From the NCBI RefSeq assembly GCF_013373795.3, contig NZ_CP088022.1:1178001-1242000 (forward strand): a stretch of 64,000 nt of DNA, read 5' to 3'. Within the stretch, counting starts at the first letter, position 1; every line of letters begins with the position of its first letter. Shown piece by piece: positions 1-11,572 of the stretch. A model generated the notes under the pieces. That model ran no database searches and was not told where the DNA came from. It saw nothing but the letters and a program-made list of their open reading frames with translations. Position numbers and translations under genes: made by a program. Source of the DNA: Bradyrhizobium quebecense (GTDB lineage: Bacteria; Pseudomonadota; Alphaproteobacteria; Rhizobiales; Xanthobacteraceae).

Positions 1-1
1 C

Positions 2-907
2 GGCCACGCGCTCGGGCAGGGCGATGCCCCGATCAGCCCGCGCAAGCCGCTGCCCGATTACATCGTCGAGAAACGTTTCCCCGAGCCCATCGCGACCGAC
101 ACCGTGATCGCGCTGACACTCTCAAGCCTCGCCAAGACGCTGGTTGCGGCGATGGACAAGCAGGGCAAGGGCGCGCGGCAGCTGGAAGCGAGCTTCTTCC
201 GCACCGACGGCGCCGTGCGCGCGATCATGGTCGAGACCGGGCGTCCGGTGACGCGGCCGGAGATGATCGACCGCCTGTTCCGCGAGCGGCTCGATGCGCT
301 CAACGATCCGCTCGATCCCGGCTTCGGCTTCGATCTCATCCGCCTCGCCGCAGGGCGTACCGAGATCGTGGTGCAGCAGCAGCGCGACCTCGACACCACC
401 GTGCACGGCAATGACGAGATCTCGGCGCTGATCGACCGCATCGCCGCCCGCATCGGGGGCAAACGCGTCGTCGTGCATCTGCCGCTCGAGAGCCACATCC
501 CCGAACGCGCTGCGCTCGTGCTGCCGGCGCAGCATCATCTGGCCGCGGCGAGCGCGGCCGCCTGGCCGGACCGCGTCGCCGGCGAGCCGCCGCTGCGACC
601 GCTCAGGCTGTTCGAGCGGCCCGAGCCCATCAAGGTGCCGTTCGCGAGCGTGCCGGACGGTCCGCCGCACCAGTTCACCTGGCGGCGCGCCTTGCATGCG
701 GTGGTGCGGGTCGAAGGCCCCGAGCGCATCGCGATGGAATGGTGGAAGCAGGACGGCGCGGCGCTGACGCGCGACTACTTCCGCGTCGAGGATGCCGAGG
801 GCCAGCGCTTCTGGATCTTTCGCGACGGCCTCTACGAGAGCGAGCTGCGCGACGAGGCGGGCGAGCCGGTCCCGGCCAACTGGTATGTGCACGGGCTGTT
901 CGCATGA
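2..907 (+). CDS. imuB: ImuB, Y-family polymerase-like mutasome subunit (5' end outside window)
   Basis: The frame is open from the first bases of the window, so about 301 C-terminal residues are seen and the N-terminus is missing. The visible part corresponds to the little-finger and C-terminal region of ImuB, a catalytically dead Y-family polymerase homologue. In alphaproteobacteria ImuB bridges the beta clamp, ImuA and DnaE2 in SOS-induced translesion synthesis. It ends with TGA inside ATGA, where dnaE2 starts, so the two genes are translationally coupled. This is the standard imuA-imuB-dnaE2 order; imuA and any LexA box would lie upstream of the window. Assignment rests on the sequence family and on the dnaE2 neighbour. 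Confidence 0.88.
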   Translation, partial: GHALGQGDAPISPRKPLPDYIVEKRFPEPIATDTVIALTLSSLAKTLVAAMDKQGKGARQLEASFFRTDGAVRAIMVETGRPVTRPEMIDRLFRERLDALNDPLDPGFGFDLIRLAAGRTEIVVQQQRDLDTTVHGNDEISALIDRIAARIGGKRVVVHLPLESHIPERAALVLPAQHHLAAASAAAWPDRVAGEPPLRPLRLFERPEPIKVPFASVPDGPPHQFTWRRALHAVVRVEGPERIAMEWWKQDGAALTRDYFRVEDAEGQRFWIFRDGLYESELRDEAGEPVPANWYVHGLFA

Positions 908-3900
908 CGACGCCAGCGCCCGACTATGCCGAGATCGGCATCACCAGCAATTTCTCCTTCCTGCGCGGCGGCTCCGATCCGCGCGCCTATGTGCATCAGG
1001 CGAGCGAACTCGGGATTCCCGTGATCGGGCTCGCCGATCACAACACGCTGGCCGGCGTGGTGCGCGCCTGGAAGGAGCTCGACAGCGACAAGGTCGCCCA
1101 TCCGCCCAAGCTTCTGATCGGCGCCCGCATCGTCTTCATCGATGGCACGCCCGACATCCTGGTCTATCCGCGCGACCGCGCCGCCTACGGCCGGCTGTGC
1201 CAATTGCTCACCCGCGGCAAGCGCGGCGGCGGCATCGAGCGGATCGAGAAGGGCGACTGCCGTCTCGCTCTGTCCGATCTCGTCGACTTCGCCGAAGGTC
1301 AGCTCCTGGTGCTGGCGCTGCCGCATCGGTTCGAGGCGGAGAAAGCGCTCGATGTGCTCGCGCAACTCAAGGCCAGTGCCGCCGATGGCGTCTGGCTCGC
1401 GGCAAGCCTGCTCTATCGCGGCGACGACAGGCGCCGCCTCGCGCGGATGCATGGCCTCGCTGCTGATGCCGGCGTGCCGCTGCTCGCTACCAACGAGGTG
1501 CTCTATCACCATCCCGCCCGCCGCCCGTTGCAGGATGTGCTGACCTGCATCCGCGAAAAGACCACGATCGAGGCTGTCGGTCGCAGGCTCGAGGCCAATG
1601 CCGAGCGGCATCTCAAGCCGGCGCATGAGATGGCGAGGCTGTTCCGCGATCTGCCGGATGCGATCGCGGAGACCATGCGCTTTGCCAAACGCATTTCTTT
1701 CTCGCTCGACCAGCTCAAATACCAGTATCCCGACGAGCCGGTGCCGCCGGGCAAGACCGCGCAGCAGCATCTGGAGGACCTGACCTGGGCCGGCGTCGAT
1801 AAATATTTCGGCGGCACGATCGACGAAAAACTTCGCGCCACCCTGAACAAGGAGCTCGCGCTGATCGCCGAGCTGAAATACGCGCATTACTTCCTCACCG
1901 TGCACGACATCGTGCACTATGCACGCAGCCAGAACATCCTGTGCCAGGGCCGGGGCTCGGCGGCCAATTCGGCGGTGTGCTACGTACTTGGCGTCACCTC
2001 GGTCGATCCGACCAAGGTCGATCTGCTGTTCGAGCGCTTCATCTCCAAGGAGCGGCTGGAGCCGCCCGACATCGACGTCGATTTCGAGCATTCGCGGCGC
2101 GAGGAGGTGATGCAATATGTCTATCGCCGCTACGGCCGCCACCGCGCCGCCATCATCGCCACCATCATCCATTATCGCCCGCGCAGCGCGATCCGCGACG
2201 TCGGCAAGGCGCTCGGGCTGACCGAGGACGTCACCGCCGCACTCGCCGACACCGTGTGGGGCAGCTGGGGCAAGGGCCTCAACGACATGCAGGTGCGGCA
2301 GGCCGGGCTCGACCCGAAGAATGCGATGATCAATCTCGCGGTCGAACTCGCCACCGAGCTGATCGAGTTTCCGCGCCATCTCTCGCAGCATGTCGGCGGC
2401 TATGTGCTGACCCAGGACCGGCTCGACACCTATGTGCCGATCGGCAATGCCGCGATGGACGACCGCACCTTCATCGAATGGGACAAGGACGACGTCGACG
2501 CGCTTCACATGATGAAGGTCGACGTGCTGGCGCTGGGCATGCTGACCTGCATCCGCAAATGCTTCGACCTGATCGATGACCACAAGGGCAAGCGCTGGGA
2601 GCTCGCCTCGGTCCCGCAGGACGAAAAAGAAGTCTACGACATGCTGTGCCGCGGCGAGTCGCTCGGCGTGTTCCAGGTCGAGAGCCGCGCCCAGATGAAC
2701 ATGCTGCCGCGCTTGAGGCCGCGCACCTTCTACGATCTCGTCATCGAGGTTGCGATCGTGCGTCCGGGTCCGATCCAGGGCGACATGGTGCATCCTTATC
2801 TCAGGCGGCGGAACAAGCAGGAGCAGGAGATCTATCCGGCTCCGTCGCCCGAGCACGGCTCACCGGATGAGCTCTACAATGTCCTGCACAAGACGCTCGG
2901 CGTGCCGCTGTTCCAGGAGCAGGCGATGCGGATCGCGATCGAGGCGGCGCATTTCACGTCGGAGGAAGCCAACGGCCTGCGCCGCTCGATGGCGACCTTC
3001 CGCAACCTCGGCACCATCGGCACCTACGAGGAGAAGCTGGTCGGCAACATGGTGGCGCGCGGCTACGATCCGGATTTCGCCCGCAGTTGCTTCGACCAGA
3101 TCAAGGGTTTTGGCTCCTACGGCTTCCCGGAAAGCCACGCCGCGAGCTTCGCGCAGCTCGTCTACATCTCCTCATGGCTGAAGCACCATCATCCCGATGC
3201 GTTCTGCTGCGGCCTGCTCAACTCGCAGCCGATGGGCTTCTATGCCCCGGCGCAGATCGTCGGCGACGCCCGCAAGAACGGCGTCACGGTGCGCGAGGTC
3301 GATGTCTCCTTCAGCTTTGCGCAGAACACGCTGGAGGAGCGCGACGGGAAGCATTGCGCAGTGCGGCTCGGCTTCCGCCAGATCGACGGCTTTCATTGGC
3401 TGGATGAGGACGAGGAGCGGTTGAAGCGGATGCAGGCCAGCCACAAAGAGGCTGTGCTTCCTCTCCCCCTTGCGGGGGAGGGGTGGGGTGGGGGTCTCTC
3501 CACGAGTCACGCTGAGGAGAGAGCCCCCACCCGCAGCGCATCCGCGCTGCGGCCTCTCCCGCAAGCGGGAGAGGCGAAGCAAGAACTCGACTGGGCCGAC
3601 CGCATCGTCGCCGCGCGCAATCGCCGGCCGTTCACGTCGCTGGAGGACTTCGCCCGTGACACCGCTCTCCCCAAGCGCGCGCTGATCCTGCTCGCCGACG
3701 CCGATGCGTTCCGCTCGCTCGGGCTCGATCGCCGCGAGGCGCTGTGGGCGGTGCGGCGGCTGCCCGACGATGTGCCGCTGCCGCTGTTCGAGGTCGCCAC
3801 CGCGCGCGAGCAGCCGGATGAGGGCGCAAAACCGCTGCCGGAGATGCCGCGTCCCGAGCAGGTGGTCGCCGACTATCAGACCATCCGCCTGTCGCTCAAG

Positions 3901-4401
3901 GGCCATCCGATGGAATTCTTGCGCGAGATGTTCACCAGAGAGCGCGTCGTCGCCTGCCACACCATCAACCGCAGCAACGACCGCCGCCGCGTCAGCTGCG
4001 CCGGCGTCGTGCTGGTGCGGCAGCGGCCGGGCAGCGCCAAGGGCGTCGTGTTCATGACGCTGGAGGACGAGACCGGCATCGCCAACATCGTGGTGTGGCC
4101 GAAGGTGATGGAGCAGTATCGGAAAGAGGTGATGGGTGCGCGCCTGATCCTGGTCGAGGGCTATATCCAGAGCAGCCCCGAGGGCGTGACGCATCTGGTG
4201 GCGCAGCGCATGACCGACCGTTCCCACGATCTGATCGGCCTCGCCAACGAATCTCTCAGCAGCAAGCACCCGGTGCCGGCGGGCCCGGCGCTGATCGAGC
4301 CGCTCAACGACGATCGCCGCGATCACGGCGACAACTCGCCGCAAAGGATCCGCCACCCCCGCAACGTCCGCATCCTGCCGCCGTCACGGGATTTTCATTG
4401 A
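904..4401 (+). CDS. dnaE2: Error-prone DNA polymerase DnaE2 (C-family)
   Basis: This 1165-residue C-family polymerase alpha subunit is the catalytic part of the ImuA-ImuB-DnaE2 mutasome. It starts at ATG 904, overlapping the imuB stop; the open frame extends further upstream but there it lies inside imuB. An N-terminal PHP domain (about residues 10-200) is followed by the palm and fingers. The catalytic aspartates sit in PDIDVDF (D389, D391, D393), and GRGSAANS is also present. A C-terminal OB-fold lies around residues 1030-1110. Residues about 852-892 are unusual: they are encoded by a GC-rich palindromic repeat (see 3458-3580) that keeps the frame open, in the linker before the helix-hairpin-helix region. 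Expected role is SOS mutagenesis and lesion bypass in the cytoplasm. Confidence 0.95.
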   Translation: MTTPAPDYAEIGITSNFSFLRGGSDPRAYVHQASELGIPVIGLADHNTLAGVVRAWKELDSDKVAHPPKLLIGARIVFIDGTPDILVYPRDRAAYGRLCQLLTRGKRGGGIERIEKGDCRLALSDLVDFAEGQLLVLALPHRFEAEKALDVLAQLKASAADGVWLAASLLYRGDDRRRLARMHGLAADAGVPLLATNEVLYHHPARRPLQDVLTCIREKTTIEAVGRRLEANAERHLKPAHEMARLFRDLPDAIAETMRFAKRISFSLDQLKYQYPDEPVPPGKTAQQHLEDLTWAGVDKYFGGTIDEKLRATLNKELALIAELKYAHYFLTVHDIVHYARSQNILCQGRGSAANSAVCYVLGVTSVDPTKVDLLFERFISKERLEPPDIDVDFEHSRREEVMQYVYRRYGRHRAAIIATIIHYRPRSAIRDVGKALGLTEDVTAALADTVWGSWGKGLNDMQVRQAGLDPKNAMINLAVELATELIEFPRHLSQHVGGYVLTQDRLDTYVPIGNAAMDDRTFIEWDKDDVDALHMMKVDVLALGMLTCIRKCFDLIDDHKGKRWELASVPQDEKEVYDMLCRGESLGVFQVESRAQMNMLPRLRPRTFYDLVIEVAIVRPGPIQGDMVHPYLRRRNKQEQEIYPAPSPEHGSPDELYNVLHKTLGVPLFQEQAMRIAIEAAHFTSEEANGLRRSMATFRNLGTIGTYEEKLVGNMVARGYDPDFARSCFDQIKGFGSYGFPESHAASFAQLVYISSWLKHHHPDAFCCGLLNSQPMGFYAPAQIVGDARKNGVTVREVDVSFSFAQNTLEERDGKHCAVRLGFRQIDGFHWLDEDEERLKRMQASHKEAVLPLPLAGEGWGGGLSTSHAEERAPTRSASALRPLPQAGEAKQELDWADRIVAARNRRPFTSLEDFARDTALPKRALILLADADAFRSLGLDRREALWAVRRLPDDVPLPLFEVATAREQPDEGAKPLPEMPRPEQVVADYQTIRLSLKGHPMEFLREMFTRERVVACHTINRSNDRRRVSCAGVVLVRQRPGSAKGVVFMTLEDETGIANIVVWPKVMEQYRKEVMGARLILVEGYIQSSPEGVTHLVAQRMTDRSHDLIGLANESLSSKHPVPAGPALIEPLNDDRRDHGDNSPQRIRHPRNVRILPPSRDFH
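3458..3580. repeat. REP-like palindromic element inserted in frame within dnaE2
   Basis: About 123 bp with three palindromes: CTCCCCCTTGCGGGGGAG at 3463-3480, CCGCAGCGCA paired with its near-complement at 3531-3552, and a 22-bp perfect palindrome at 3553-3574 (arms CCTCTCCCGC and GCGGGAGAGG). The outer ends are imperfect inverted repeats of each other (GCTTCCTCTCCC against the reverse of GGGAGAGGCGAAGC). The composition is unlike the rest of dnaE2 but like intergenic repeats of Bradyrhizobium. The encoded peptide is Gly/Leu/Pro/Ser-rich and does not look like polymerase. The length is compatible with a multiple of three, so the polymerase frame is kept. Confidence 0.75.
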
Positions 4402-4480
4402 GGCCGGCGCGGGCCTCGATTTGACGCAGATCAAAGGCACCGCGGAGCTCCCGTAAGACAAAGGAAAAAAGGAGGCCGGG

Positions 4481-4696
4481 ATGTCCGCAGCCGAGATCGC
4501 GAAGCTTCATTTCTCAGCGGCACTTGCCGAAGCGGAGGCGGCCGGGCTGGATCAAGACAGCCTCTGCCGCTCGCTGCTTGGCCTCGTCGTCTCGAAATAT
4601 CTTGAAGCCAGGAGCGTCTCCGACGTCCAGTCGGAGCTTCGCTTCGTCGCCGACAATTGCGACCCTGACACGGACTTCGCGTTCATGCGCCCGTAG
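4481..4696 (+). CDS. Small conserved hypothetical protein (71 aa)
   Basis: A 71-residue ORF with a good Shine-Dalgarno (AAGGAGGC) about 6 bases before ATG 4481. The product is acidic, soluble and predicted helical; it has no signal peptide, no membrane segment and a single Cys in each half (C29 and C60). I do not recognise a domain. It lies 80 bp downstream of dnaE2 on the same strand and could be co-transcribed, but nothing in the sequence proves a link to mutagenesis. The strong RBS, codon use matching the neighbours and a palindrome just after the stop support a real gene. Confidence 0.6.
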   Translation: MSAAEIAKLHFSAALAEAEAAGLDQDSLCRSLLGLVVSKYLEARSVSDVQSELRFVADNCDPDTDFAFMRP

Positions 4697-4708
4697 CACA
4701 TGAAGCGG

Positions 4709-4740
4709 AGGGCGGATTACGCCTTCGGCTAATCCGCCCT
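4709..4740. repeat. Palindromic repeat AGGGCGGATTA...TAATCCGCCCT, possible terminator
   Basis: Perfect 11-base arms (AGGGCGGATTA at 4709-4719 and TAATCCGCCCT at 4730-4740) enclose a short loop that itself folds (GCC-TTC-GGC). It follows the small gene at 4481 by 12 bases. There is no T-run, so it is more likely a dispersed REP-type unit that may double as a weak terminator or mRNA-stabilising hairpin. Confidence 0.6.
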
Positions 4741-4761
4741 ATGGTTCTACGAACTTTCTCT

Positions 4762-4845
4762 CTAGAAATTCACCCGGTTCGAGATCGCGCCGTCGACGAC
4801 GAGGTTCGAGCCGGTCGTGAACGAGGAGGCCGGGCTCGCCAACAC
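4762..4845 (-). pseudogene. 3' stub of a short-chain dehydrogenase/reductase gene
   Basis: On the minus strand the last 27 codons read as the typical C-terminus of an SDR enzyme: LASPASSFTTG, then the residues NLVVDG that normally follow the last Rossmann helix, ending at TAG (4762-4764). Upstream the reading runs straight into the structured repeat at 4846 and no further SDR sequence is present. This is therefore a gene remnant cut off exactly at the repeat boundary. The ORF that continues into the repeat is not a gene. Confidence 0.6.
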
Positions 4846-5091
4846 GCGCAGGGAAAGCCGGATTGCTCCGGTTACACCTGTGGTCCTACCCCCGAGCTTT
4901 CTACCTTTTGCTCGGGGCCCATGGGTGCGATCGGCACCCGGCTTTCCCTGCGCCCTCTGTTCACGAGAGGGCGACACACGAAGCAAACCTCGGGCGGATC
5001 ACGCCGCGAGAGTGCTCATCCGCGGCTTACGTGCGAATGCTTACACGAAGCTTACAACCGGCTGCCATCCGATCGGTCTTGCGTTCGCAAG
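4846..5091. repeat. Structured repeat element with 16-bp inverted arms and several hairpins
   Basis: A 16-bp perfect inverted repeat, GCGCAGGGAAAGCCGG at 4846-4861 and its complement at 4938-4953, encloses further hairpins: CCCCGAGC/GCTCGGGG (4890-4897, 4910-4917) and GGGTGC/GCACCC (4923-4928, 4934-4939). A third, CGCCCTCT/AGAGGGCG (4951-4958, 4966-4973), overlaps the outer arm. GCGGAT/ATCCGC (4994, 5018) and CTTGCG/CGCAAG (5078-5091) follow. The left edge abuts the SDR stub. The right limit is uncertain. From memory, spurious ORFs from such sequence recur in Bradyrhizobium annotations, so I infer a dispersed element; only one copy lies in this window. Confidence 0.55.
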
Positions 5092-5117
5092 CGGATGAAT
5101 TCTTCGGCAGCTGCATG

Positions 5118-5405
5118 CTATTCCACCGCGGCCCCCACCGGCGGTCCGCCCGGCGGGCGGTGCAGGAAGGTGATCGACGCATAGGCGCCGACCCACGAGC
5201 CGGCCGCTGCGAAGGCGACGTAGAGCCAGTTCTCGGTGTAGCTGATCACCGCATAGGAGGAGAGCACGTACCAGACGCTGCTCCAGGTCGCAGCCGGCAC
5301 GCGCTTGCGCGCGACGACCGCCGAGGTGAACATGACGTAGACCGCGTCGGTCGCCGCGGTCGCGAGGAAGACGCCGCCGGCGGTGAGGGGATCGATGGCA
5401 GCCAT
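5118..5405 (-). CDS. Small membrane protein, hypothetical (95 aa)
   Basis: A 95-residue protein with two to three hydrophobic segments (about residues 8-28, 40-58 and 62-80) and a Pro/Gly-rich cytoplasmic tail. It is probably an inner-membrane protein. I do not recognise the family and no catalytic motif is visible. It is transcribed away from the CaiB-type gene at 5553 and faces the repeat region on its 3' side. The ATG at 5405 is preceded by AGGAGT on the coding strand, which supports this start. Confidence 0.6.
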   Translation of the reverse strand: MAAIDPLTAGGVFLATAATDAVYVMFTSAVVARKRVPAATWSSVWYVLSSYAVISYTENWLYVAFAAAGSWVGAYASITFLHRPPGGPPVGAAVE

Positions 5406-5436
5406 TGCAACTCCTGTTCGGGTCGGGCAGAGCTAA

Positions 5437-5483
5437 GGCATGGTCCGGAAAAGTGTGAAACGGTTTTCCGAGAAGATGATGCC
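5437..5483. repeat. GCATGATCCGGAAAA-type dispersed palindrome, copy A
   Basis: Imperfect inverted repeat: GGCATGGTCCGGAAAA at the left, and TTTTCCG followed by GATGATGCC at the right. It belongs to the same family as 8353-8397 and 59832-59902. It lies in the intergenic space between divergent genes. Confidence 0.6.
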
Positions 5484-5552
5484 AAATACGGGTTGAGATT
5501 GGGCATTGCCATTTTGTCATCATGCTCGGGCATAGAATAATCGCAAACAGGA

Positions 5553-6950
5553 ATGCGCATGCAGGACATCCGTGAAATCCTTTCCGATGTCTGGACCGGC
5601 ACCGGTGGCGCGCCGTCCGCGCTCGATGCGGTCACGCTGACCGGCAGCGAGCCGCAGTTGCCGTCGTCGTTTCGGGTCGCAGCGGCGGCGCAGGTACCGA
5701 TTGCCGCGGCGGGCCTTGCGGCGGCCGAGATCTGGAAAGCCCGCAGCGGCGAGCAGCAGGATGTCGCGGTCGACATGCGCCATGCCGTCGTCGAATGCCG
5801 CAGCGAGCGTTATCTGCGGGTCGACGACAAGCCGCCGCCGCCGGCCTGGGACAAGATCGCCGGCGTCTACCGTGTCCGCGACAACCGCTTCGTCCGCCTG
5901 CACACCAATTTCCCGCATCACCGCGACGCCGTCTGCAAGGTGCTGGGCTGCAACGCCGAGCGCGACGAGGTCCAGGCCGCGCTGCTGCAATGGGACGGCG
6001 AGGCGTTCGAGACCGCGGCCTATGCGGCCGGCGGCGTCGTCGCCTTGATGCGCTCATATGACGAGTGGTCAGCAACGCCGCATGCGGGAGAACTTGCAAG
6101 ACTGCCGCTGATCTCGATCGAGAAGATCGGCGAGGCTGCGCCAAGGCCGTGGCCCGCTGGGAAGCGGCCGCTGGCCGGCATCCGGGTGCTCGATCTGTCG
6201 CGCGTGATCGCGGGTCCCGTCGCCGGCCGCACGCTCGCCGCGCATGGCGCCGACGTGCTGCTGATCTCCGGTCCCGATCTGCCTGATATCCCCTGGCTCA
6301 CCATCGACACCGGCCGCGGCAAGCTGACGAGCTTTCTCGAGCTGCGCAGCGAGGAGGGGCGCGCCGTGATGCGCGGTCTCGTCGCGCAGGCCGATGTTCT
6401 CTCGCAGGGCTATCGCCCCCAGGCGATTGCGCGGCTCGGCTTCTCGCCGGAGGAAGCGGCCCGCATCAATCCCGGGATCGTCTATGTGACGCTCTCGGCC
6501 TATGGCCATGCCGGTCCATGGGCGGAGCGCCGCGGCTTCGACTCGCTAGTGCAGACCACGACCGGCTTCAATCATGCCGAGGGGCAGGCCGCCGGCGTCG
6601 ATGGACCGAAGGAATTGCCGGCCCAGATGCTCGACCACGCCACGGGATACTTCATGGCGTTCGGCGCCATGATGGCCAGGGCACGCCAGGCACGCGAGGG
6701 CGGCAGCTGGCATGTCCGGGTGTCGCTGGCGCAAACCGGGCGCTGGCTGTGGAATCTCGGCCGGCTCGAAGGGGGCCTTGCCACCGAGGATCTGAAGGCG
6801 GATGCGGTGCAGCCCTACATCGAGCGGCTTCCGTCCGGCTTTGGCACGCTGAGTTCGGTCCGGCACGCCGCCATCCTGTCGCGCACCCCGGCCCATTGGT
6901 CCCGTCCGGCGATGCCGCTCGGCAGCAATCCCCCGGAGTTTCCCGGATGA
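5553..6950 (+). CDS. CaiB/BaiF family (class III) CoA-transferase
   Basis: A 465-residue protein of the family III CoA-transferases, which move CoA between acyl-CoA and a free carboxylate. Characteristic parts are LAGIRVLDLSRVIAGP (second half, about residue 208 on), YGHAGPW, and LDHATGYFMAFGAMM with the likely catalytic aspartate D361. The N-terminal 200 residues are also CaiB-like, so the protein resembles two partial repeats. The substrate cannot be told from sequence. A second in-frame ATG lies 6 bases downstream (5559). No operon partner is evident: the next gene starts 151 bp later with its own regulatory region. Confidence 0.82.
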   Translation: MRMQDIREILSDVWTGTGGAPSALDAVTLTGSEPQLPSSFRVAAAAQVPIAAAGLAAAEIWKARSGEQQDVAVDMRHAVVECRSERYLRVDDKPPPPAWDKIAGVYRVRDNRFVRLHTNFPHHRDAVCKVLGCNAERDEVQAALLQWDGEAFETAAYAAGGVVALMRSYDEWSATPHAGELARLPLISIEKIGEAAPRPWPAGKRPLAGIRVLDLSRVIAGPVAGRTLAAHGADVLLISGPDLPDIPWLTIDTGRGKLTSFLELRSEEGRAVMRGLVAQADVLSQGYRPQAIARLGFSPEEAARINPGIVYVTLSAYGHAGPWAERRGFDSLVQTTTGFNHAEGQAAGVDGPKELPAQMLDHATGYFMAFGAMMARARQAREGGSWHVRVSLAQTGRWLWNLGRLEGGLATEDLKADAVQPYIERLPSGFGTLSSVRHAAILSRTPAHWSRPAMPLGSNPPEFPG

Positions 6951-6953
6951 GAC

Positions 6954-6968
6954 GTTCAGTCGCCGTTC
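6954..6968 (+). promoter_or_regulatory. Candidate LexA box GTTC-N7-GTTC upstream of RND efflux genes
   Basis: GTTC at 6954-6957 and GTTC at 6965-6968 are separated by exactly 7 bases, the alphaproteobacterial SOS-box format. It lies 133 bp upstream of the efflux adaptor and just after the CoA-transferase stop. At this base composition about one such match per 64 kb is expected by chance, so the call depends on its location only. Confidence 0.3.
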
Positions 6969-7101
6969 AGGCTATCCGAACTTTAACGACGCGCACCGCC
7001 GAAGTGCGATTTTTAGGTTGTTTGAAACGCCAAATCGGCACTATTAGCGCACCGCTGGGGCTGTCCCGCCGGAAGCTGCAACGATCGACCCCGCGGACCG
7101 C

Positions 7102-8349
7102 ATGCTGAAAGAGTTTACCAAGCGAATGCAGAGCTTTAGCCGCCCGCGCCTGCTCGTGGCCACGGCGGTGCTGGTGGTCGCCTGCGCGGGCGCCTATGGC
7201 TACACCCGGTTCGGCTCGGACAAGCAGACGCCGTCGGAGGTCTCCAGCCAGTCCCGCAAGGGCGGCACGCGCTATGCGCCATCGCCCGCCGAGTGGGCCA
7301 GCCTGACCTTGCAGACCGTGGCCGAGCACACCTTCCGCTCCGAACTGGTGACCGAGGGCAAGATCGGGATCGACGAGGACCGCTCCACCCCGGTCTACTC
7401 GCCCTATACCGGGCGGGTGACCCGCCTCCTGGTGCGGCCGGGTGATACCGTGGTGAAGGGGCAGCCGCTGTTCGTGATCGAAGCGGCCGACACCGTGCAG
7501 GCGCAGAACGACTACGTCGCCGCGATGACCGGCCTCAACAAGGCCCAGTCGGCGCTCGACCTGGCGCAGATCCAGGAGAGGCGCGCCAAGGACCTGTCCG
7601 AGGGCAAGGCAATCCCGCTGAAGGATTATCAGACTGCGCAAGCGGCGCTGGTGCAGGCGCAGAACGATGCGCGCTCGGCGCAGACGCTGCTGGAGGCCGC
7701 GCAGAACAAGCTGCACATCCTCGGTTTCGGCGACGAAGCCATCACGACCTTGCAGCAGAAGGGCCGCCTCAATCCGGAGACGACGGTGTTCGCGCCGATC
7801 GGCGGCACCGTGGTCCAGCGCAAGGCCGGCCCCGGCCAGTATGTCTCGACCGGCGCCAGCGACCCGGTCTATGTAATCGGCGATCTCTCGACGGTCTGGC
7901 TGATCGCCTTTGTCCGCGAATCCGACGCCGACAATGTCGCGGTCGGGCAGGACCTGAGCTTCAGCGTGATGGCGCTGCCGGGCAAGGTGCTGAACGCGCG
8001 GGTCAACTATGTCGCCGCCGCGATCGACGCGACCTCGCGCCGGCTCCTGGTCCGCGCCACCATCGACAACGCCGACAATCGGCTGAAGCCCGAGATGTTC
8101 GCCAATGTGACGCTGTATTCGAAGGGCGACCACCCGGCGGTCGGCGTGCCGAAACAGGCGCTGATCTACGAGGGCGACCAGGTTCGCGTCTGGGTCGCGA
8201 AGGCCGACGACAAGACCATCGAGCTGCGCCAGATCAAGCCCGGCCTCATCAATGGCGACCTCGTCGAGGTCGCCGGCAATCTCAAGCCGGGCGAGCAGAT
8301 CGTGACGAAGGGAAGCCTCTTCATCGACCGCGCCGCATCTGGCACTTAA
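7102..8349 (+). CDS. HlyD/CzcB-type periplasmic adaptor of an RND efflux pump
   Basis: A 415-residue membrane fusion protein. It has a short cytoplasmic N-terminus and one membrane anchor (about residues 15-33). A lipoyl/barrel-sandwich half follows (about 93-135, including GRVTRLLVRPGDTVVKGQ), then an alpha-helical hairpin (about 137-205) and beta-barrel and membrane-proximal domains to the end. It would link the inner-membrane pump encoded next to an outer-membrane channel. No Met/His-rich metal-binding extension is visible. ATG 7102 is used; ATG 7126 is an alternative. The RND gene follows after an 88-bp gap containing a REP copy, so the two are probably one operon. Confidence 0.88.
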   Translation: MLKEFTKRMQSFSRPRLLVATAVLVVACAGAYGYTRFGSDKQTPSEVSSQSRKGGTRYAPSPAEWASLTLQTVAEHTFRSELVTEGKIGIDEDRSTPVYSPYTGRVTRLLVRPGDTVVKGQPLFVIEAADTVQAQNDYVAAMTGLNKAQSALDLAQIQERRAKDLSEGKAIPLKDYQTAQAALVQAQNDARSAQTLLEAAQNKLHILGFGDEAITTLQQKGRLNPETTVFAPIGGTVVQRKAGPGQYVSTGASDPVYVIGDLSTVWLIAFVRESDADNVAVGQDLSFSVMALPGKVLNARVNYVAAAIDATSRRLLVRATIDNADNRLKPEMFANVTLYSKGDHPAVGVPKQALIYEGDQVRVWVAKADDKTIELRQIKPGLINGDLVEVAGNLKPGEQIVTKGSLFIDRAASGT

Positions 8350-8352
8350 GAC

Positions 8353-8397
8353 GCATGATCCGGAAAAGGGGAAACCGGCTTTCCGGATCGACCATGC
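8353..8397. repeat. GCATGATCCGGAAAA-type dispersed palindrome, copy B
   Basis: GCATGATCCGGAAAA at the left and CCGGCTTTCCGG, then CATGC, at the right. It sits between the efflux adaptor stop and the RND start, inside the presumed operon, where such hairpins can modulate mRNA stability. Confidence 0.6.
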
Positions 8398-8437
8398 TCA
8401 CCAAGAAAAATCCTCACCGTTGAAAGTGCCGATCTGA

Positions 8438-11564
<3,127 letters not shown>

Positions 11565-11572
<8 letters not shown>

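Noticed and set aside
739..903. Longer N-terminus for DnaE2
   Set aside because: These codons lie inside imuB and do not resemble DnaE2; ATG 904 is coupled to the imuB stop.
832..2856. A 674-codon open frame on the minus strand opposite dnaE2
   Set aside because: A shadow of the third-position GC bias of dnaE2: no domain, no RBS, low-complexity product.
4741..5184. Small ORFs within the structured repeat
   Set aside because: All frames there are unrelated Arg/Pro/Ser-rich products of a palindromic element without RBS.
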